From Trinickia violacea (GTDB taxonomy: Bacteria > Pseudomonadota > Gammaproteobacteria > Burkholderiales > Burkholderiaceae), in contig NZ_CP040077.1 in NCBI RefSeq assembly GCF_005280735.1, forward strand, positions 4,526,001 to 4,590,000: a stretch of DNA of 64,000 bases, read 5' to 3'. The notes beneath the pieces were generated by a model, which had not been told where the DNA came from, ran no database searches, and saw nothing but the letters and a program-made list of their open reading frames with translations. Each line of letters begins with the position of its first letter. Positions within the stretch are counted from its first letter, which is position 1. The position numbers and the translations under genes were made by a program. Shown piece after piece: positions 51,991 through 60,942 of the stretch.

Positions 51991-52997
51991 CAGGCGCCTC
52001 CGTGCGGGGTGGTCTTCGAGTGGATCGAATCGAGGTTGAGCGGCTTGATGCAGCGCGTGCGCATCCGTTCATCGGGCGCGTCAAGCATAGCAAGCGCCGG
52101 CCGCGCCTTCATGCAATCGTCCACCACGTACTTGCAGCGCGGCGCGAACATGCAGCCCTTCGGGCGGTCGTCGCGGCCCGGCACCATGCCCGGCAACGCG
52201 GCGAGCCGCACCGCGCCGATATTGTGCTCGGGAATCGCGGCGAGCAGGGCCTCGGTATAGGGATGGTGAGGTGCCGCGAAGATGTCCGGCACGCGGTTCG
52301 TCTCGATCACCTCGCCCGCGTACATCACCGCGACGCGCTGCGCGACTTCCGACACCACCGCCAGATCGTGCGAAATCAGCACGAGCGCCATGCCACGCTC
52401 CTTCTGTAGCTTCACGAGCAGGTCCATGATCTGCGCCTGGATGGTGACGTCGAGCGCGGTAGTCGGCTCGTCGGCGATCAAGAGCTTCGGGTTGCACGCG
52501 ACGGCCATCGCGATCATCACGCGCTGGTTCATCCCGCCCGACATCTGGTGCGGAAACGAAGTGATGCGGTTCTTCGCATCGGGAATGCCCACCTGATCGA
52601 GCAGCTCGAGCGCGCGCTTGTGCAAAGCGTCGCCGCGCAGCCCTTCGTGCAGCTTCAGCACTTCCTTGATCTGATAGCCGACGGTGTAGCTCGGGTTCAG
52701 GCTCGTCAACGCATCCTGGAACACCATCGCGATGTCCTTGCCCACGATCTTGCGGCGTTCTTTCGCCGTCGCTTTCAGGAGGTCGCGGCCGTTGAACGTG
52801 ATTTCGTCGGCAGTCACGATGCCGGGCGCGTCGATCAAGCCCATCAAGGCCATCATCGTCACGCTCTTGCCCGAGCCCGACTCGCCGACGATGCCGATCA
52901 CCTCGCCCGGGGCGATGTTGATGTCGACGCCGTCGACGGCGGGCAGGCCGCTGAAATTCACCCGCAGGTTGCGGACGGTTAACAGGTTGTTGCTCAT
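51990..52997 (-). CDS. dppD: Peptide ABC transporter ATP-binding protein (DppD-like)
   Basis: The 335-residue ATPase starts MSNNLLTVRNLRVNFSGLPA with Walker A GESGSGKSVTMMALMGLI, signature MSGGMNQRVMIAMAVACNP, Walker B LLIADEPTTALDV and the C-terminal cysteine zone GCMFAPRCKYVVDDC typical of the Dpp/Opp class. ATG 52997 is 2 bp after the dppC stop; the longer open frame 5' is a shadow of dppC. Confidence 0.93.
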
Positions 52998-52999
52998 GT

Positions 53000-53917
53000 T
53001 CAGGCCATCCGTTTCAGTTTGGGGTCGAGCGCGTCGCGCAGCCCGTCGCCGAGCAGGTTGATCGCGAGCACCGAGATCAGGATGGAGAGGCCGGGCATCG
53101 TCACGATCCACCACGCGTTGTCGATGTAATCGCGCGCCGAAGCGAGCATCGCGCCCCACTCCGCGGCCGGCGGCTGCACGCCGAGGCCGAGGAAGCCGAG
53201 CGCCGCCGCATCGAGAATCGCCGACGAAAAGCCGAGCGTCGCCTGCACGATCAACGGCGCGGTGCAGTTCGGCAGCACCTGCGAGAACATCAGGCGCGGC
53301 GTGCCGGCGCCGGCCACGCGCGAGGCGGTCACGTACTCCTTCTGCAACTCGCCGAGCGCCGACGCGCGCGTCAAACGCACGTAGCCCGGCAGCGCGACGA
53401 TCGCGATCGCGAACATCGTGTTCGTGAGACCCGGGCCGATGATTGCGACCACCGCCACCGCGAGCAGCAGCGACGGCAGCGCGAGCAGCACGTCCATGAG
53501 ACGCATGATCGGCGTATCGGCCCACTTGTCGAAGAAGGCGGCGACGAGGCCGAGCACGATGCCCGGAATCAGCGCGAGCACGACGGAGACGAAGCCGATC
53601 CAGAACGACATCCGCGCGCCGTACATCAGGCGGGACAAGATATCGCGGCCCGCTTCGTCGGTGCCGAGGATGAACTTCCAGTTGCCTCCGTCGAGCCACG
53701 CGGGCGGGATCTTCACGTTGTCGCGGTACTGTTCGATCGGGCTGTGCGGCGCGATCAGCGGCGCGAAGATCGCGACGAAGATCAGCACGAGCACGATCGC
53801 GCCCGCCGTGACGGCGCCGCGGTTGCGTGAGAAGTTGGCCCAGAACTCGCGCAGGGCGAGCACGCGGCCGCTGGGCGGCGTGACCGCTTGGGGGACTGTG
53901 TTTTGAATGTCAGCCAT
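53000..53917 (-). CDS. dppC: Peptide ABC transporter permease (DppC-like)
   Basis: The 305-residue permease has the N-terminal cytoplasmic segment and first helix (AGAIVLVLIFVAIFAPLIAP), GTDEAGRDILSRLMYGARMS, and the EAA loop EYVTASRVAGAGTPRLMFSQ, followed by LGVQPPAAEWGAML. It forms the membrane channel with DppB. Seven bases separate it from dppB. Confidence 0.93.
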   Translation of the reverse strand: MADIQNTVPQAVTPPSGRVLALREFWANFSRNRGAVTAGAIVLVLIFVAIFAPLIAPHSPIEQYRDNVKIPPAWLDGGNWKFILGTDEAGRDILSRLMYGARMSFWIGFVSVVLALIPGIVLGLVAAFFDKWADTPIMRLMDVLLALPSLLLAVAVVAIIGPGLTNTMFAIAIVALPGYVRLTRASALGELQKEYVTASRVAGAGTPRLMFSQVLPNCTAPLIVQATLGFSSAILDAAALGFLGLGVQPPAAEWGAMLASARDYIDNAWWIVTMPGLSILISVLAINLLGDGLRDALDPKLKRMA

Positions 53918-53924
53918 GGCGTGG

Positions 53925-54935
53925 TTACCTCGTATGGCGAATGCGCGGATTCAACACGCCGTACAACAAATCGACGACGAGATTCACGACGATCACGAGC
54001 GTCGCGATCATCAGAATCCCTCCTTGCACGACCGGATAGTCGCGTCGGCTGATCGCATCGATCAGCCACTTGCCGACGCCCGGCCACGAGAACAACGTCT
54101 CGGTCAGCACCGCGCCCGCGAGCAGCGTGCCGACCTGCAGGCCGATCACGGTCACGACCGGAATCAGCGCATTGCGCAGCGCATGCACGACGACCACGCG
54201 CACGGGCGACAAACCCTTCGCGCGAGCCGTCCGGATGTAGTCTTCGCGCAGCACTTCGAGCATCGACGAACGCGTCATCCGCGCGACGACCGCGAGCGGA
54301 ATCGTGCCGAGCACGATCGCCGGCAGGATCAGGTGGCTCACCGCCGACTTGAACGAGCCTTCATCGGGCGCGAGCAGCGCGTCGATCAGCATGAAGCCGG
54401 TGACGTGCGGAATGTCGAATTCGACCGCGATGCGGCCGGACACCGGCGTCCAGCCGAGATCGGCCGAGAAGAACATGATGAGGATCAACCCCCACCAGAA
54501 GATCGGCATCGAGTAGCCGGTGAGCGCGGTGCCCATCACGCCGTGATCGACGATCGTGCCGCGCTTGAGCGCCGCTAACACGCCAGCCGGCAGGCCGACG
54601 GCGAGCGCGAAGATCATCGCGCAGAACGACAGCTCGACGGTCGCCGGAAAGCGCGCGAGGAATTCGCCCATCACGCTCGTATTGGTGATCAGCGACATGC
54701 CGAGGTTGCCGTGCAGCGCGCGGCCGACATAGTGGAGATACTGCATCGGCAGCGGTTCGTCGAGCCCGAGCTGGTGGAGCGCGGCGGCGTGCATGGCCGG
54801 ATCGACGCCGCGCTCGCCCATCATCAATTCGATGGGGTCGCCCGGTATCAGGTGGATGAGTGCGAAAGCGAGGATGGTAATGCCGATGAATGTCGGTATC
54901 ACCATGCCGATGCGGCGTAAAACGAATCGGAACAT
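53925..54935 (-). CDS. dppB: Peptide ABC transporter permease (DppB-like)
   Basis: The 336-residue permease begins MFRFVLRRIGMVIPTFIGIT, with LIHLIPGDPIELMMGERGVD, the EAA loop DYIRTARAKGLSPVRVVVVH and a last segment around DYPVVQGGILMIATLVIVVN, all DppB-like. AGGGA stands 6 bases before the ATG. It is separated from dppA by a 182-bp spacer that carries a terminator-like hairpin and a tandem repeat. Confidence 0.93.
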   Translation of the reverse strand: MFRFVLRRIGMVIPTFIGITILAFALIHLIPGDPIELMMGERGVDPAMHAAALHQLGLDEPLPMQYLHYVGRALHGNLGMSLITNTSVMGEFLARFPATVELSFCAMIFALAVGLPAGVLAALKRGTIVDHGVMGTALTGYSMPIFWWGLILIMFFSADLGWTPVSGRIAVEFDIPHVTGFMLIDALLAPDEGSFKSAVSHLILPAIVLGTIPLAVVARMTRSSMLEVLREDYIRTARAKGLSPVRVVVVHALRNALIPVVTVIGLQVGTLLAGAVLTETLFSWPGVGKWLIDAISRRDYPVVQGGILMIATLVIVVNLVVDLLYGVLNPRIRHTR

Positions 54936-54971
54936 GGTTCGTCCCTAAATCTTCGAGGAGGAAAAACGCGA

Positions 54972-55005
54972 CCGGCGACAAGGGGCTCGTGACCCCCGTC
55001 GCCGG
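54972..55005 (-). terminator. Attenuator-like hairpin between dppA and dppB
   Basis: CCGGCGAC and GTCGCCGG form the outer stem and GGGG/CCCC the inner stem of one hairpin. In the direction of transcription (minus strand) it is followed after four bases by TTTTT, the form of an intrinsic terminator. Placed after dppA and before dppBCDF it would let the binding protein be made in excess over the membrane parts, as is usual for such transporters. Confidence 0.65.
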
Positions 55006-55046
55006 ACTTTGTGAGGAATTTCAGCGGCTGCTGAAAAGCGTACCTT

Positions 55047-55122
55047 GCGAGCCTTACGGCAAGCCGTAACGGCGCACCGTGACGGCGAACCGTAACAGCA
55101 AGCCGTAACGGCGAGCCTTACT
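55047..55122. repeat. Six imperfect 12-13 bp tandem repeats at the dppA 3' end
   Basis: Units on the plus strand begin at 55047, 55059, 55072, 55085, 55098 and 55111 and follow the pattern GCRAGCCGTAACG with small changes. The last unit contains the dppA stop codon (55118-55120). The array is outside other coding sequence and directly precedes the attenuator-like hairpin. Confidence 0.75.
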
Positions 55123-56749
55123 TCACCCCGACACCGTCGAAACGCAGATACCCGAGCGGTTCGATCTTCATGTCGATCACCTTCTTGCTGACCGGCTGAT
55201 AGACGGTCGAGTGCGCGATCGGCGAGAACGGCAGCTGCTGCGCCCAGATCTGCTGCGCTTGCTGGTAGATCTGCGTGCGTTGCGCCTGATCCGGCGTTTC
55301 GCGGCCCTTCTTGACCAGGTCGTCGAACGGCTTGTAGCACCACTTGCCGAAGTTGCTGCCGTTCACCGCGTCGCAGCCGAGCAGCGTGCCGAGCCAGTTG
55401 TCCGGATCGCCGTTATCGCCGGTCCAGCCGATCAGCATCGTGTCGTCCTCGCCGGCGTGGGCGCGCTTGATGTACTCGCCCCACTCATACGTGACGATCT
55501 TCGCGCGCACGCCGATCTTCGCCCAGTCGGCCTGAATCATTTCCGACATCAGGCGCGCGTTCGGGTTGTACGGACGCTGCACCGGCATCGCCCACAGCGT
55601 GATGTCCATGCCATTCGGGAAGCCGGCCTTCGTCAGCAGATCCTTCGCCTTCGTCGGATCGTACGACGCCAGCTTCAGGTTCTTGTCGTATGACCATTGC
55701 GTCGGCGGCATCGGTGCCTGGGCGGCCTGACCCGCGCCTTGGTACACGGAATCGATGATCGCCTTCTTGTTGATCGCCATGTCGAGCGCCTGGCGCACCT
55801 GGGCGTTGTCGAGCGGCTTGTGCGTCACGTTGTACGACAGGTAGCCGAGGTTGAAGCCCGGCTGCGACGGCATGTCGAGGTTCGGATCGGCCTTCAGCGT
55901 CGAGATATCGGCGGGGCGCGGATAGGCCATCACCTGGCATTCGTCGCGCTTCAGCTTCTGCACGCGCACGCCCGGGTCGGGCGTGATCGCGAAGATCAGC
56001 TTCGAGATCTTCACGGTATCCGGCTTCCAATAGTCAGGATTGCCATCGAAGCGGATCGTCGCGTCCTTCGTGTAGCTCTTGAAAACGAACGGGCCGGTGC
56101 CGACCGGATACTGGTTGATGTCCGCGGCCTTGCCGGCCTTGAGCAACTGGTCTGCGTATTCAGCCGACAGGATCGACGCGTACTCCATCGCCATGTTCTG
56201 GATGAACGGCGCGTTCACTTCTTTCAGCGTGAACTTGACGGTGTAGGGATCGACTTTCTCGACCTTCGTAATCAGCTTGTCGAGGCCCATGTCGGTGAAG
56301 TACGGGAACTGCACCGGGTAGGCTTTGCGGAACGGCTGGTTCGGGTCCAGCATGCGCTGGAACGTAAACACGACGTCGTCCGCGTTGAATTCGCGGGTCG
56401 GCTTGAAGTAGGCCGTCGTCTGGAACTTGACGCCGTGGCGCAGGTGGAACGTGACGCTCAGCCCGTCGGGCGCGACATCCCACGACTCGGCGAGACCCGG
56501 CTCGACCTTGGTGCCGCCGCGCTCGAACTCGACGAGGCGGTTGTAGACCGTAAACGTATTGGCGGTGAAATCGGTGCCGGTCGTGTATTGGCCTGGATCG
56601 AAGCCTGCGGGACTGCCTTCTGAGCAGTAAACCAGGGTCTTGTTCGGGATCGCGGCGTGCGAGATCGTCGCAGCGCTCAGCGATGCCGCTGCGGCGACGC
56701 CTGCGAGCATGGTCGTACGCATGGCGCGCAACAGTCGGGTTTGCTTCAT
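55118..56749 (-). CDS. dppA: Periplasmic dipeptide-binding protein (DppA-like, SBP family 5)
   Basis: The 543-residue protein has a signal peptide (MKQTRLLRAMRTTMLAGVAA, cleavage after SHA near residue 33) and family 5 motifs: LVYCSEGSPAGFDPGQYTTG, GLAESWDVAPDGLSVTFHLR and MLIGWTGDNGDPDNWLGTLL, close to E. coli DppA in layout and length. It captures peptides (in some relatives also heme or delta-aminolevulinate) in the periplasm. ATG 56749 has AGGAAA directly upstream; the frame extends to a TTG without support. Confidence 0.93.
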   Translation of the reverse strand: MKQTRLLRAMRTTMLAGVAAAASLSAATISHAAIPNKTLVYCSEGSPAGFDPGQYTTGTDFTANTFTVYNRLVEFERGGTKVEPGLAESWDVAPDGLSVTFHLRHGVKFQTTAYFKPTREFNADDVVFTFQRMLDPNQPFRKAYPVQFPYFTDMGLDKLITKVEKVDPYTVKFTLKEVNAPFIQNMAMEYASILSAEYADQLLKAGKAADINQYPVGTGPFVFKSYTKDATIRFDGNPDYWKPDTVKISKLIFAITPDPGVRVQKLKRDECQVMAYPRPADISTLKADPNLDMPSQPGFNLGYLSYNVTHKPLDNAQVRQALDMAINKKAIIDSVYQGAGQAAQAPMPPTQWSYDKNLKLASYDPTKAKDLLTKAGFPNGMDITLWAMPVQRPYNPNARLMSEMIQADWAKIGVRAKIVTYEWGEYIKRAHAGEDDTMLIGWTGDNGDPDNWLGTLLGCDAVNGSNFGKWCYKPFDDLVKKGRETPDQAQRTQIYQQAQQIWAQQLPFSPIAHSTVYQPVSKKVIDMKIEPLGYLRFDGVGVK

Positions 56750-56798
56750 GTTTCCTCCAGTTCTCAAGCCGGGCTGGGCCGGCGTAGCGCGATATTAC

Positions 56799-56972
56799 TT
56801 ACGTTTGATTACCCGAACAAGCGGTCGAAAATAGGCATTGCCAAGCCGTGAAATCCCGTGCTGAGTAGACGCCGCGACAGGTCGCGCGGACGATTTCGAA
56901 GCGGTGGACGAGGGTTTTGTGGGGCAGCGCCGCCGCGCGGGAGGGGGTGATCGAACTGCGATCCTTCGACAT
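56799..56972 (-). CDS. Candidate small protein of 57 residues upstream of dppA
   Basis: Minus-strand frame ATG 56972 to TAA 56799 encodes MSKDRSSITPSRAAALPHKT onward to CLFSTACSGNQT. It has a near-ideal ribosome site (AAAGGAG, 6-base gap), which is why it is listed. It lies in the 408-bp space between metF and dppA, reads toward dppA and ends 50 bp before the dppA ATG. I recognise no family; it could be a small regulatory or leader peptide, or a chance frame. The rest of the spacer (56973-57157) shows nothing definite. Confidence 0.4.
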   Translation of the reverse strand: MSKDRSSITPSRAAALPHKTLVHRFEIVRATCRGVYSARDFTAWQCLFSTACSGNQT

Positions 56973-57157
56973 GACGCGCTCCTTTTAGTAACCGTTCTGG
57001 TTCGAGCGATGCGTTCAGTGACGTGATCGTAGCTTAGTCAATATTTTTGGCGCTGAGGACAGGGATTACGCCGATCTTACGGAGGGCGGGCCGCGGCGGG
57101 GAAGCCGCGGCCCGGTTGAAGCGCTCGAAGCGCGCGAAAAGGTTAAACGCCGAGGGG

Positions 57158-57988
57158 TCAAACGCCGAGCCGCTCGCAAATCGCCTTGGTGGCCGTTGCG
57201 GCGTTGAGCGTATAGAAATGGATGCCCGGCACACCCTGGTCGACGAGCCGCTGGCACAGTCCGGTCACGACATCGAGCCCGAAGGCGCGAATCGCTTCCC
57301 GATCGTCGCCGAAGCTCTCGAGGCGGCGCGCGACCCAGCGCGGCACTTCCGCCCCGCACATCTCCGAGAAGCGCATGAGTTGCGAGTAGTTCGTGATCGG
57401 CATGATGCCCGGCACGATCGGCACGTCGACGCCGAGCTTCCTGGCGTCGTCCACGAAGCGGAAGTACGCGTCCGCGTTGAAGAAATACTGCGTGATCGCC
57501 GAATTCGCGCCGGCCTTCACCTTGCGCGCGAAGTTCTCGAGATCGTGCTTCGGCGAACGCGACTGCGGATGGTATTCCGGATAGCCCGCCACTTCGATCC
57601 AGAACCAGTCGCCGTGTTCGGCGCGAATGAAGCTCACGAGCTCCGACGCATAGCGCAGCTCGCCGACTGCGCCCATGCCCGAGGGCAGGTCGCCGCGCAG
57701 CGCCACGATATGGCGGATGCCGTTCGAGCGGTACTGGTTGAGAATCGCGCGCAAGCTCTCCTTCGACGAGCCGATGCACGACAGATGCGGCGCCGCTTCG
57801 AGGCCGTCGGCGGCCATGTCGAGGACGGTATCGAGCGTGCCTTGCTGCGTCGAGCCGCCCGCGCCGAACGTGACGGACACGAACTTGGGCTTCAAGAGCG
57901 CGAGCTCCTTGCGCGTGGCTCGCAGCTTATCGATGCCTTCCTGCGTTTTCGGCGGGAAGAACTCGAATGAAATTTCGATCGGTTTCAT
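57158..57988 (-). CDS. metF: Methylenetetrahydrofolate reductase (NAD(P)H)
   Basis: The 276-residue enzyme has the MetF motifs ISFEFFPPKTQEGIDKLRAT, FVSVTFGAGGSTQQGTLDTV, HIVALRGDLPSGMGAVGEL and QYFFNADAYFRFVDDARKLG in a FAD-binding TIM barrel. It makes 5-methyl-THF for methionine synthesis. It lies downstream of ahcY and the holin-like gene on the same strand, forming a methyl-cycle group; no separate methionine riboswitch is seen before it. Confidence 0.95.
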   Translation of the reverse strand: MKPIEISFEFFPPKTQEGIDKLRATRKELALLKPKFVSVTFGAGGSTQQGTLDTVLDMAADGLEAAPHLSCIGSSKESLRAILNQYRSNGIRHIVALRGDLPSGMGAVGELRYASELVSFIRAEHGDWFWIEVAGYPEYHPQSRSPKHDLENFARKVKAGANSAITQYFFNADAYFRFVDDARKLGVDVPIVPGIMPITNYSQLMRFSEMCGAEVPRWVARRLESFGDDREAIRAFGLDVVTGLCQRLVDQGVPGIHFYTLNAATATKAICERLGV

Positions 57989-58029
57989 GATGAGTGAATA
58001 GTCCGGCGGCAGCCGAGTCCGACGCGGCG

Positions 58030-58383
58030 TCAGACGAGGTTGCGATTACCGAAGATCAGCGCGGACAGCAGCCACGACACGATGCTGTACAGAATCGAGC
58101 CGAAGAACGCCGCCCAGAAACCCGATACCTCGAAGCCCTTCAAGAGCGACGCGCACAGCCAGAAGCACAGCGCGTTGATCACCAGGATGAAGAGGCCGAG
58201 CGTGACGATCGTAACGGGCAGCGTCAGCAGGATCAGGACCGGCCGGATGATCGCATTGATGAGCCCGAGCACGAGCGCGATGATGAGCGCCGTGCCGAAG
58301 CTGCGGATGTGGATCGACGGCACGAGGTACGTGATGATCAAGAGCGCGAGCGCGTTGATCACCCAGGTTAGCAGCCAAATCAT
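58030..58383 (-). CDS. Phage holin family / YvlD-type membrane protein
   Basis: The 117-residue protein has four hydrophobic helices (MIWLLTWVINALALLIITYL, LILLTLPVTIVTLGLFILVI, NALCFWLCASLLKGF, FGSILYSIVSWLLSAL) and the LINAIIRPVLILLTLP block of this family. Despite the name it is a housekeeping membrane protein of unknown role, commonly found between ahcY and metF in Burkholderiaceae. ATG 58383 has GGAG 6 bases upstream. The 151-bp spacer to ahcY has no clear feature. Confidence 0.87.
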   Translation of the reverse strand: MIWLLTWVINALALLIITYLVPSIHIRSFGTALIIALVLGLINAIIRPVLILLTLPVTIVTLGLFILVINALCFWLCASLLKGFEVSGFWAAFFGSILYSIVSWLLSALIFGNRNLV

Positions 58384-58534
58384 CGAGGGCTCCTTTCGGT
58401 TTTGGGTCCGCCACATGGAACACCGCCGCGCGCTTTGCGGCGCACGGCGGCATCGGGGACATCAAGCGGCTCGGCGCGGCGCACGAAGCGCGCGCGTTGC
58501 CGGATTCCTGCTGGTTTTCTTGCTTGGTTTCCGC

Positions 58535-59953
58535 TTAGTACCGGTAGTGGTTCGGCTTGAACGGGCCGTTCTTGTCGACGCCGATGTAGCCGGCCTGGTC
58601 GTCCGACAGCACGGTCAGGTTAGCGCCGATGCGCGCGAGGTGCAGGCGCGCGACCTTCTCGTCGAGATGCTTCGGCAGCACGTACACCTTGTTCTCGTAC
58701 TGGCCGCCGCGCGTGAAGAGCTCGATCTGCGCGAGCGTCTGGTTCGCGAACGAGTTCGACATCACGAACGACGGGTGGCCCGTCGCGCAGCCCAGGTTCA
58801 CGAGGCGGCCTTCGGCCAGCAGGATCACGCGCTTGCCGTCCGGGAAAATGATGTGGTCGACTTGCGGCTTGATGTTTTCCCACTGGTACTGGCGCGTCGA
58901 CGCAACGTCGATTTCCGAGTCGAAGTGGCCGATGTTGCAGACGATCGCGTTGTGGCGCATCGCCTTCATGTGATCGTGGTTGATCACGTGGTAGTTGCCC
59001 GTGGCCGTCACGAAGATGTCGGCCTTGTCGGCGGCGTACTCCATCGTCACGACGCGGTAGCCTTCCATCGCCGCTTGCAGCGCGCAGATCGGATCGATTT
59101 CGGTGACCCACACGGTCGCGCCGAGGCCGCGCAGCGATTGCGCGCAGCCCTTGCCCACATCGCCGTAGCCCGCGACGACCGCGATCTTGCCCGCGATCAT
59201 CACGTCGGTCGCGCGCTTGATACCGTCGACGAGCGACTCGCGGCAACCGTACAGGTTGTCGAACTTCGACTTCGTGACCGAATCGTTGACGTTGATCGCC
59301 GGGAACGGCAGACGGCCGTCCTTTTCCATCTGATAGAGGCGGTGCACGCCGGTCGTCGTTTCTTCGGTGACGCCCTTCACTTGCGCGAGGCGCTTCGAGT
59401 ACCACGTCGGATCGATTTCGAGGTGGCGCTCGATCGACTTGTACAGCGCGACTTCTTCTTCGTTGGTCGGCTTGGCGATGACCGAGCGGTCCTTCTCCGC
59501 CTTCGAGCCGAGGATCAGCAGCAACGTGGCGTCGCCGCCGTCGTCGAGGATCATGTTGGCGTTTTCGCCGTTCGGCCATTCGAAGATGCGGTGCGAGAAC
59601 TCCCAGTATTCGTCGAGCGATTCGCCCTTGAACGCAAACACCGGCGTGCCGCTCTTCGCGATCGCGGCGGCGGCGTGGTCTTGCGTCGAGAAGATGTTGC
59701 ACGAGGCCCAGCGCACGTCCGCGCCGAGCGCCTTCAGCGTCTCGATCAGCACGGCCGTCTGGATCGTCATGTGGAGCGAACCCGCGATGCGCGCGCCCTT
59801 CAGCGGCTGCTGCGCCTTGTACTCTTCGCGGATTTGCATGAGACCGGGCATTTCGGTCTCGGCGATATTCAGTTCCTTGCGGCCCCAGTCGGCAAGCGAC
59901 AGGTCGGCAACGACGAAATCTTGGGATTTGGAATCGATAACTGCGGCGTTCAT
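58535..59953 (-). CDS. ahcY: Adenosylhomocysteinase
   Basis: The 472-residue enzyme has the SAHase landmarks SLHMTIQTAVLIETLKALGA, SCNIFSTQDHAAAAIA, FDNLYGCRESLVDGIKRATD, the NAD site VVAGYGDVGKGCAQSLRGLG and the end VGVDKNGPFKPNHYRY-like IGVDKNGPFKPNHYRY. It splits S-adenosylhomocysteine to adenosine and homocysteine. ATG 59953 has AGGAGG 5 bases upstream; the GTG just before it is too close to the ribosome site. An SAH riboswitch occupies its leader. Confidence 0.97.
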   Translation of the reverse strand: MNAAVIDSKSQDFVVADLSLADWGRKELNIAETEMPGLMQIREEYKAQQPLKGARIAGSLHMTIQTAVLIETLKALGADVRWASCNIFSTQDHAAAAIAKSGTPVFAFKGESLDEYWEFSHRIFEWPNGENANMILDDGGDATLLLILGSKAEKDRSVIAKPTNEEEVALYKSIERHLEIDPTWYSKRLAQVKGVTEETTTGVHRLYQMEKDGRLPFPAINVNDSVTKSKFDNLYGCRESLVDGIKRATDVMIAGKIAVVAGYGDVGKGCAQSLRGLGATVWVTEIDPICALQAAMEGYRVVTMEYAADKADIFVTATGNYHVINHDHMKAMRHNAIVCNIGHFDSEIDVASTRQYQWENIKPQVDHIIFPDGKRVILLAEGRLVNLGCATGHPSFVMSNSFANQTLAQIELFTRGGQYENKVYVLPKHLDEKVARLHLARIGANLTVLSDDQAGYIGVDKNGPFKPNHYRY

Positions 59954-59990
59954 CACGCCCTCCTTTCTAAAAAAGTTCTAGAAAATTGTG

Positions 59991-60095
59991 ACGTGAGCGC
60001 CGTTCGATGGAGCCGGCAAGCGCGTTCGATGCACGCTTGCGGTCCAATTGAAGTGTCCGAGCCTGGCGGAGTGATCCGTCGCAACGCTCCTCGGA
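59991..60095 (-). ncRNA. SAH riboswitch in the ahcY leader
   Basis: On the minus strand the leader reads CCGAGGAGCGTTGCGACGG, then CCAGGCTCGG, a variable hairpin (CGCAAGCGTG...CGCGCTTGC) and AACGGCGCTCAC. These are the conserved blocks of the SAH riboswitch, with GAGCG pairing with CGCTC to close P1 and CCGAG pairing with CTCGG in the pseudoknot/P2 region. High SAH would raise ahcY expression. Between the aptamer and the ATG a short TTTCTA/TAGAAA pairing next to AGGAGG may be part of the expression platform. Confidence 0.9.
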
Positions 60096-60104
60096 CGAAG
60101 CGCG

Positions 60105-60110
60105 ATTGTA
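60105..60110 (-). promoter_or_regulatory. -10 hexamer of the ahcY promoter
   Basis: TACAAT on the minus strand lies about 10 bp before the first conserved riboswitch base, so transcription would begin at the aptamer. The -35 region is weak (CCATAA-like at normal spacing). Confidence 0.6.
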
Positions 60111-60189
60111 GCAAAGGACGACGGAGTTATGGGATGAGTTTGGCAGGCTCCGGACGAGCCCGCCTTGAGCGGGTTAAGCGATTCGCACC

Positions 60190-60915
60190 CTAAATCGGCA
60201 GAATCATCGGCAGCAATGGAGCGACCAGCACCATCACGATGCCGGTCATCATCATCGTGAGGCTCGCGACCACGCCCTCTTCGCCGCCCAGCTCACGGGC
60301 CTTCGCGATGCCGACGGCATGGCACGACGCGCCATACAGCGCGCCACGCGCGAGCCGCGTCTTGGCCGGAACGAACGCGAGCACCAGCTCGCCGAGCAGC
60401 ATCCCGCACATGCCGGTCGCAATCACGAAGAGCGCGGTCAATTCCTTCGGCGCGTTGATCTTGTCGGAGACGGCGAGCGCAAACGGCGTCGAAATCGAGC
60501 GAGTCAACAGGCTGCGTTGCAAATCCGGCGACAGCTGCAGCAGTTTCGCGAGCAGCAGCGATCCGCCGACCGCGGCGACGATGCCGACCGTCACACCCAC
60601 GGTTAGGGAGATCCAGTGACGCCTCATCAAGTCGCGGTAGTGATAGATCGGCACGGCGAACGCGACCGTCGCCGGGCCGAGCAGCCAAAGCAGCCAGCGG
60701 GTGTCTTGAAAGTACACGGCGTAAGGAATGTGGTCCGCCACCAAGAGGCCGATGAGCAGGACGGGCACCACGATGAACGGCGTCAGCCACGGTTTCTTGG
60801 CGCTGGCGTACACGCGCTTCATCGCGAAATAGAGCGCGATGGTCAGCACGAAGCAGCCGGCGGCGATCCATTGCGGGGCCACGCCGGCGAAAAACTGAGT
60901 CGATATTGGGTTCAT
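60190..60915 (-). CDS. LrgB/CidB family membrane protein
   Basis: The 241-residue protein has about 7 hydrophobic segments and LrgB motifs: LGPATVAFAVPIYHYRDLMR, LLTRSISTPFALAVSDKINA and LYGASCHAVGIAKARELGGE. It forms a pair with the LrgA-like gene 27 bp upstream; such pairs act in murein hydrolase control or as 3-hydroxypropionate, glycolate or pyruvate transporters. ATG 60915 is used; an in-frame GTG lies three codons upstream. Confidence 0.88.
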   Translation of the reverse strand: MNPISTQFFAGVAPQWIAAGCFVLTIALYFAMKRVYASAKKPWLTPFIVVPVLLIGLLVADHIPYAVYFQDTRWLLWLLGPATVAFAVPIYHYRDLMRRHWISLTVGVTVGIVAAVGGSLLLAKLLQLSPDLQRSLLTRSISTPFALAVSDKINAPKELTALFVIATGMCGMLLGELVLAFVPAKTRLARGALYGASCHAVGIAKARELGGEEGVVASLTMMMTGIVMVLVAPLLPMILPI

Positions 60916-60942
60916 GATTCGCACTCGGGGGGCGCTTTGCGC

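Noticed and set aside
57989..58029. Methionine or SAM riboswitch before metF
   Set aside because: Only 41 bp separate metF from the holin-like gene; no aptamer can fit and none was seen.
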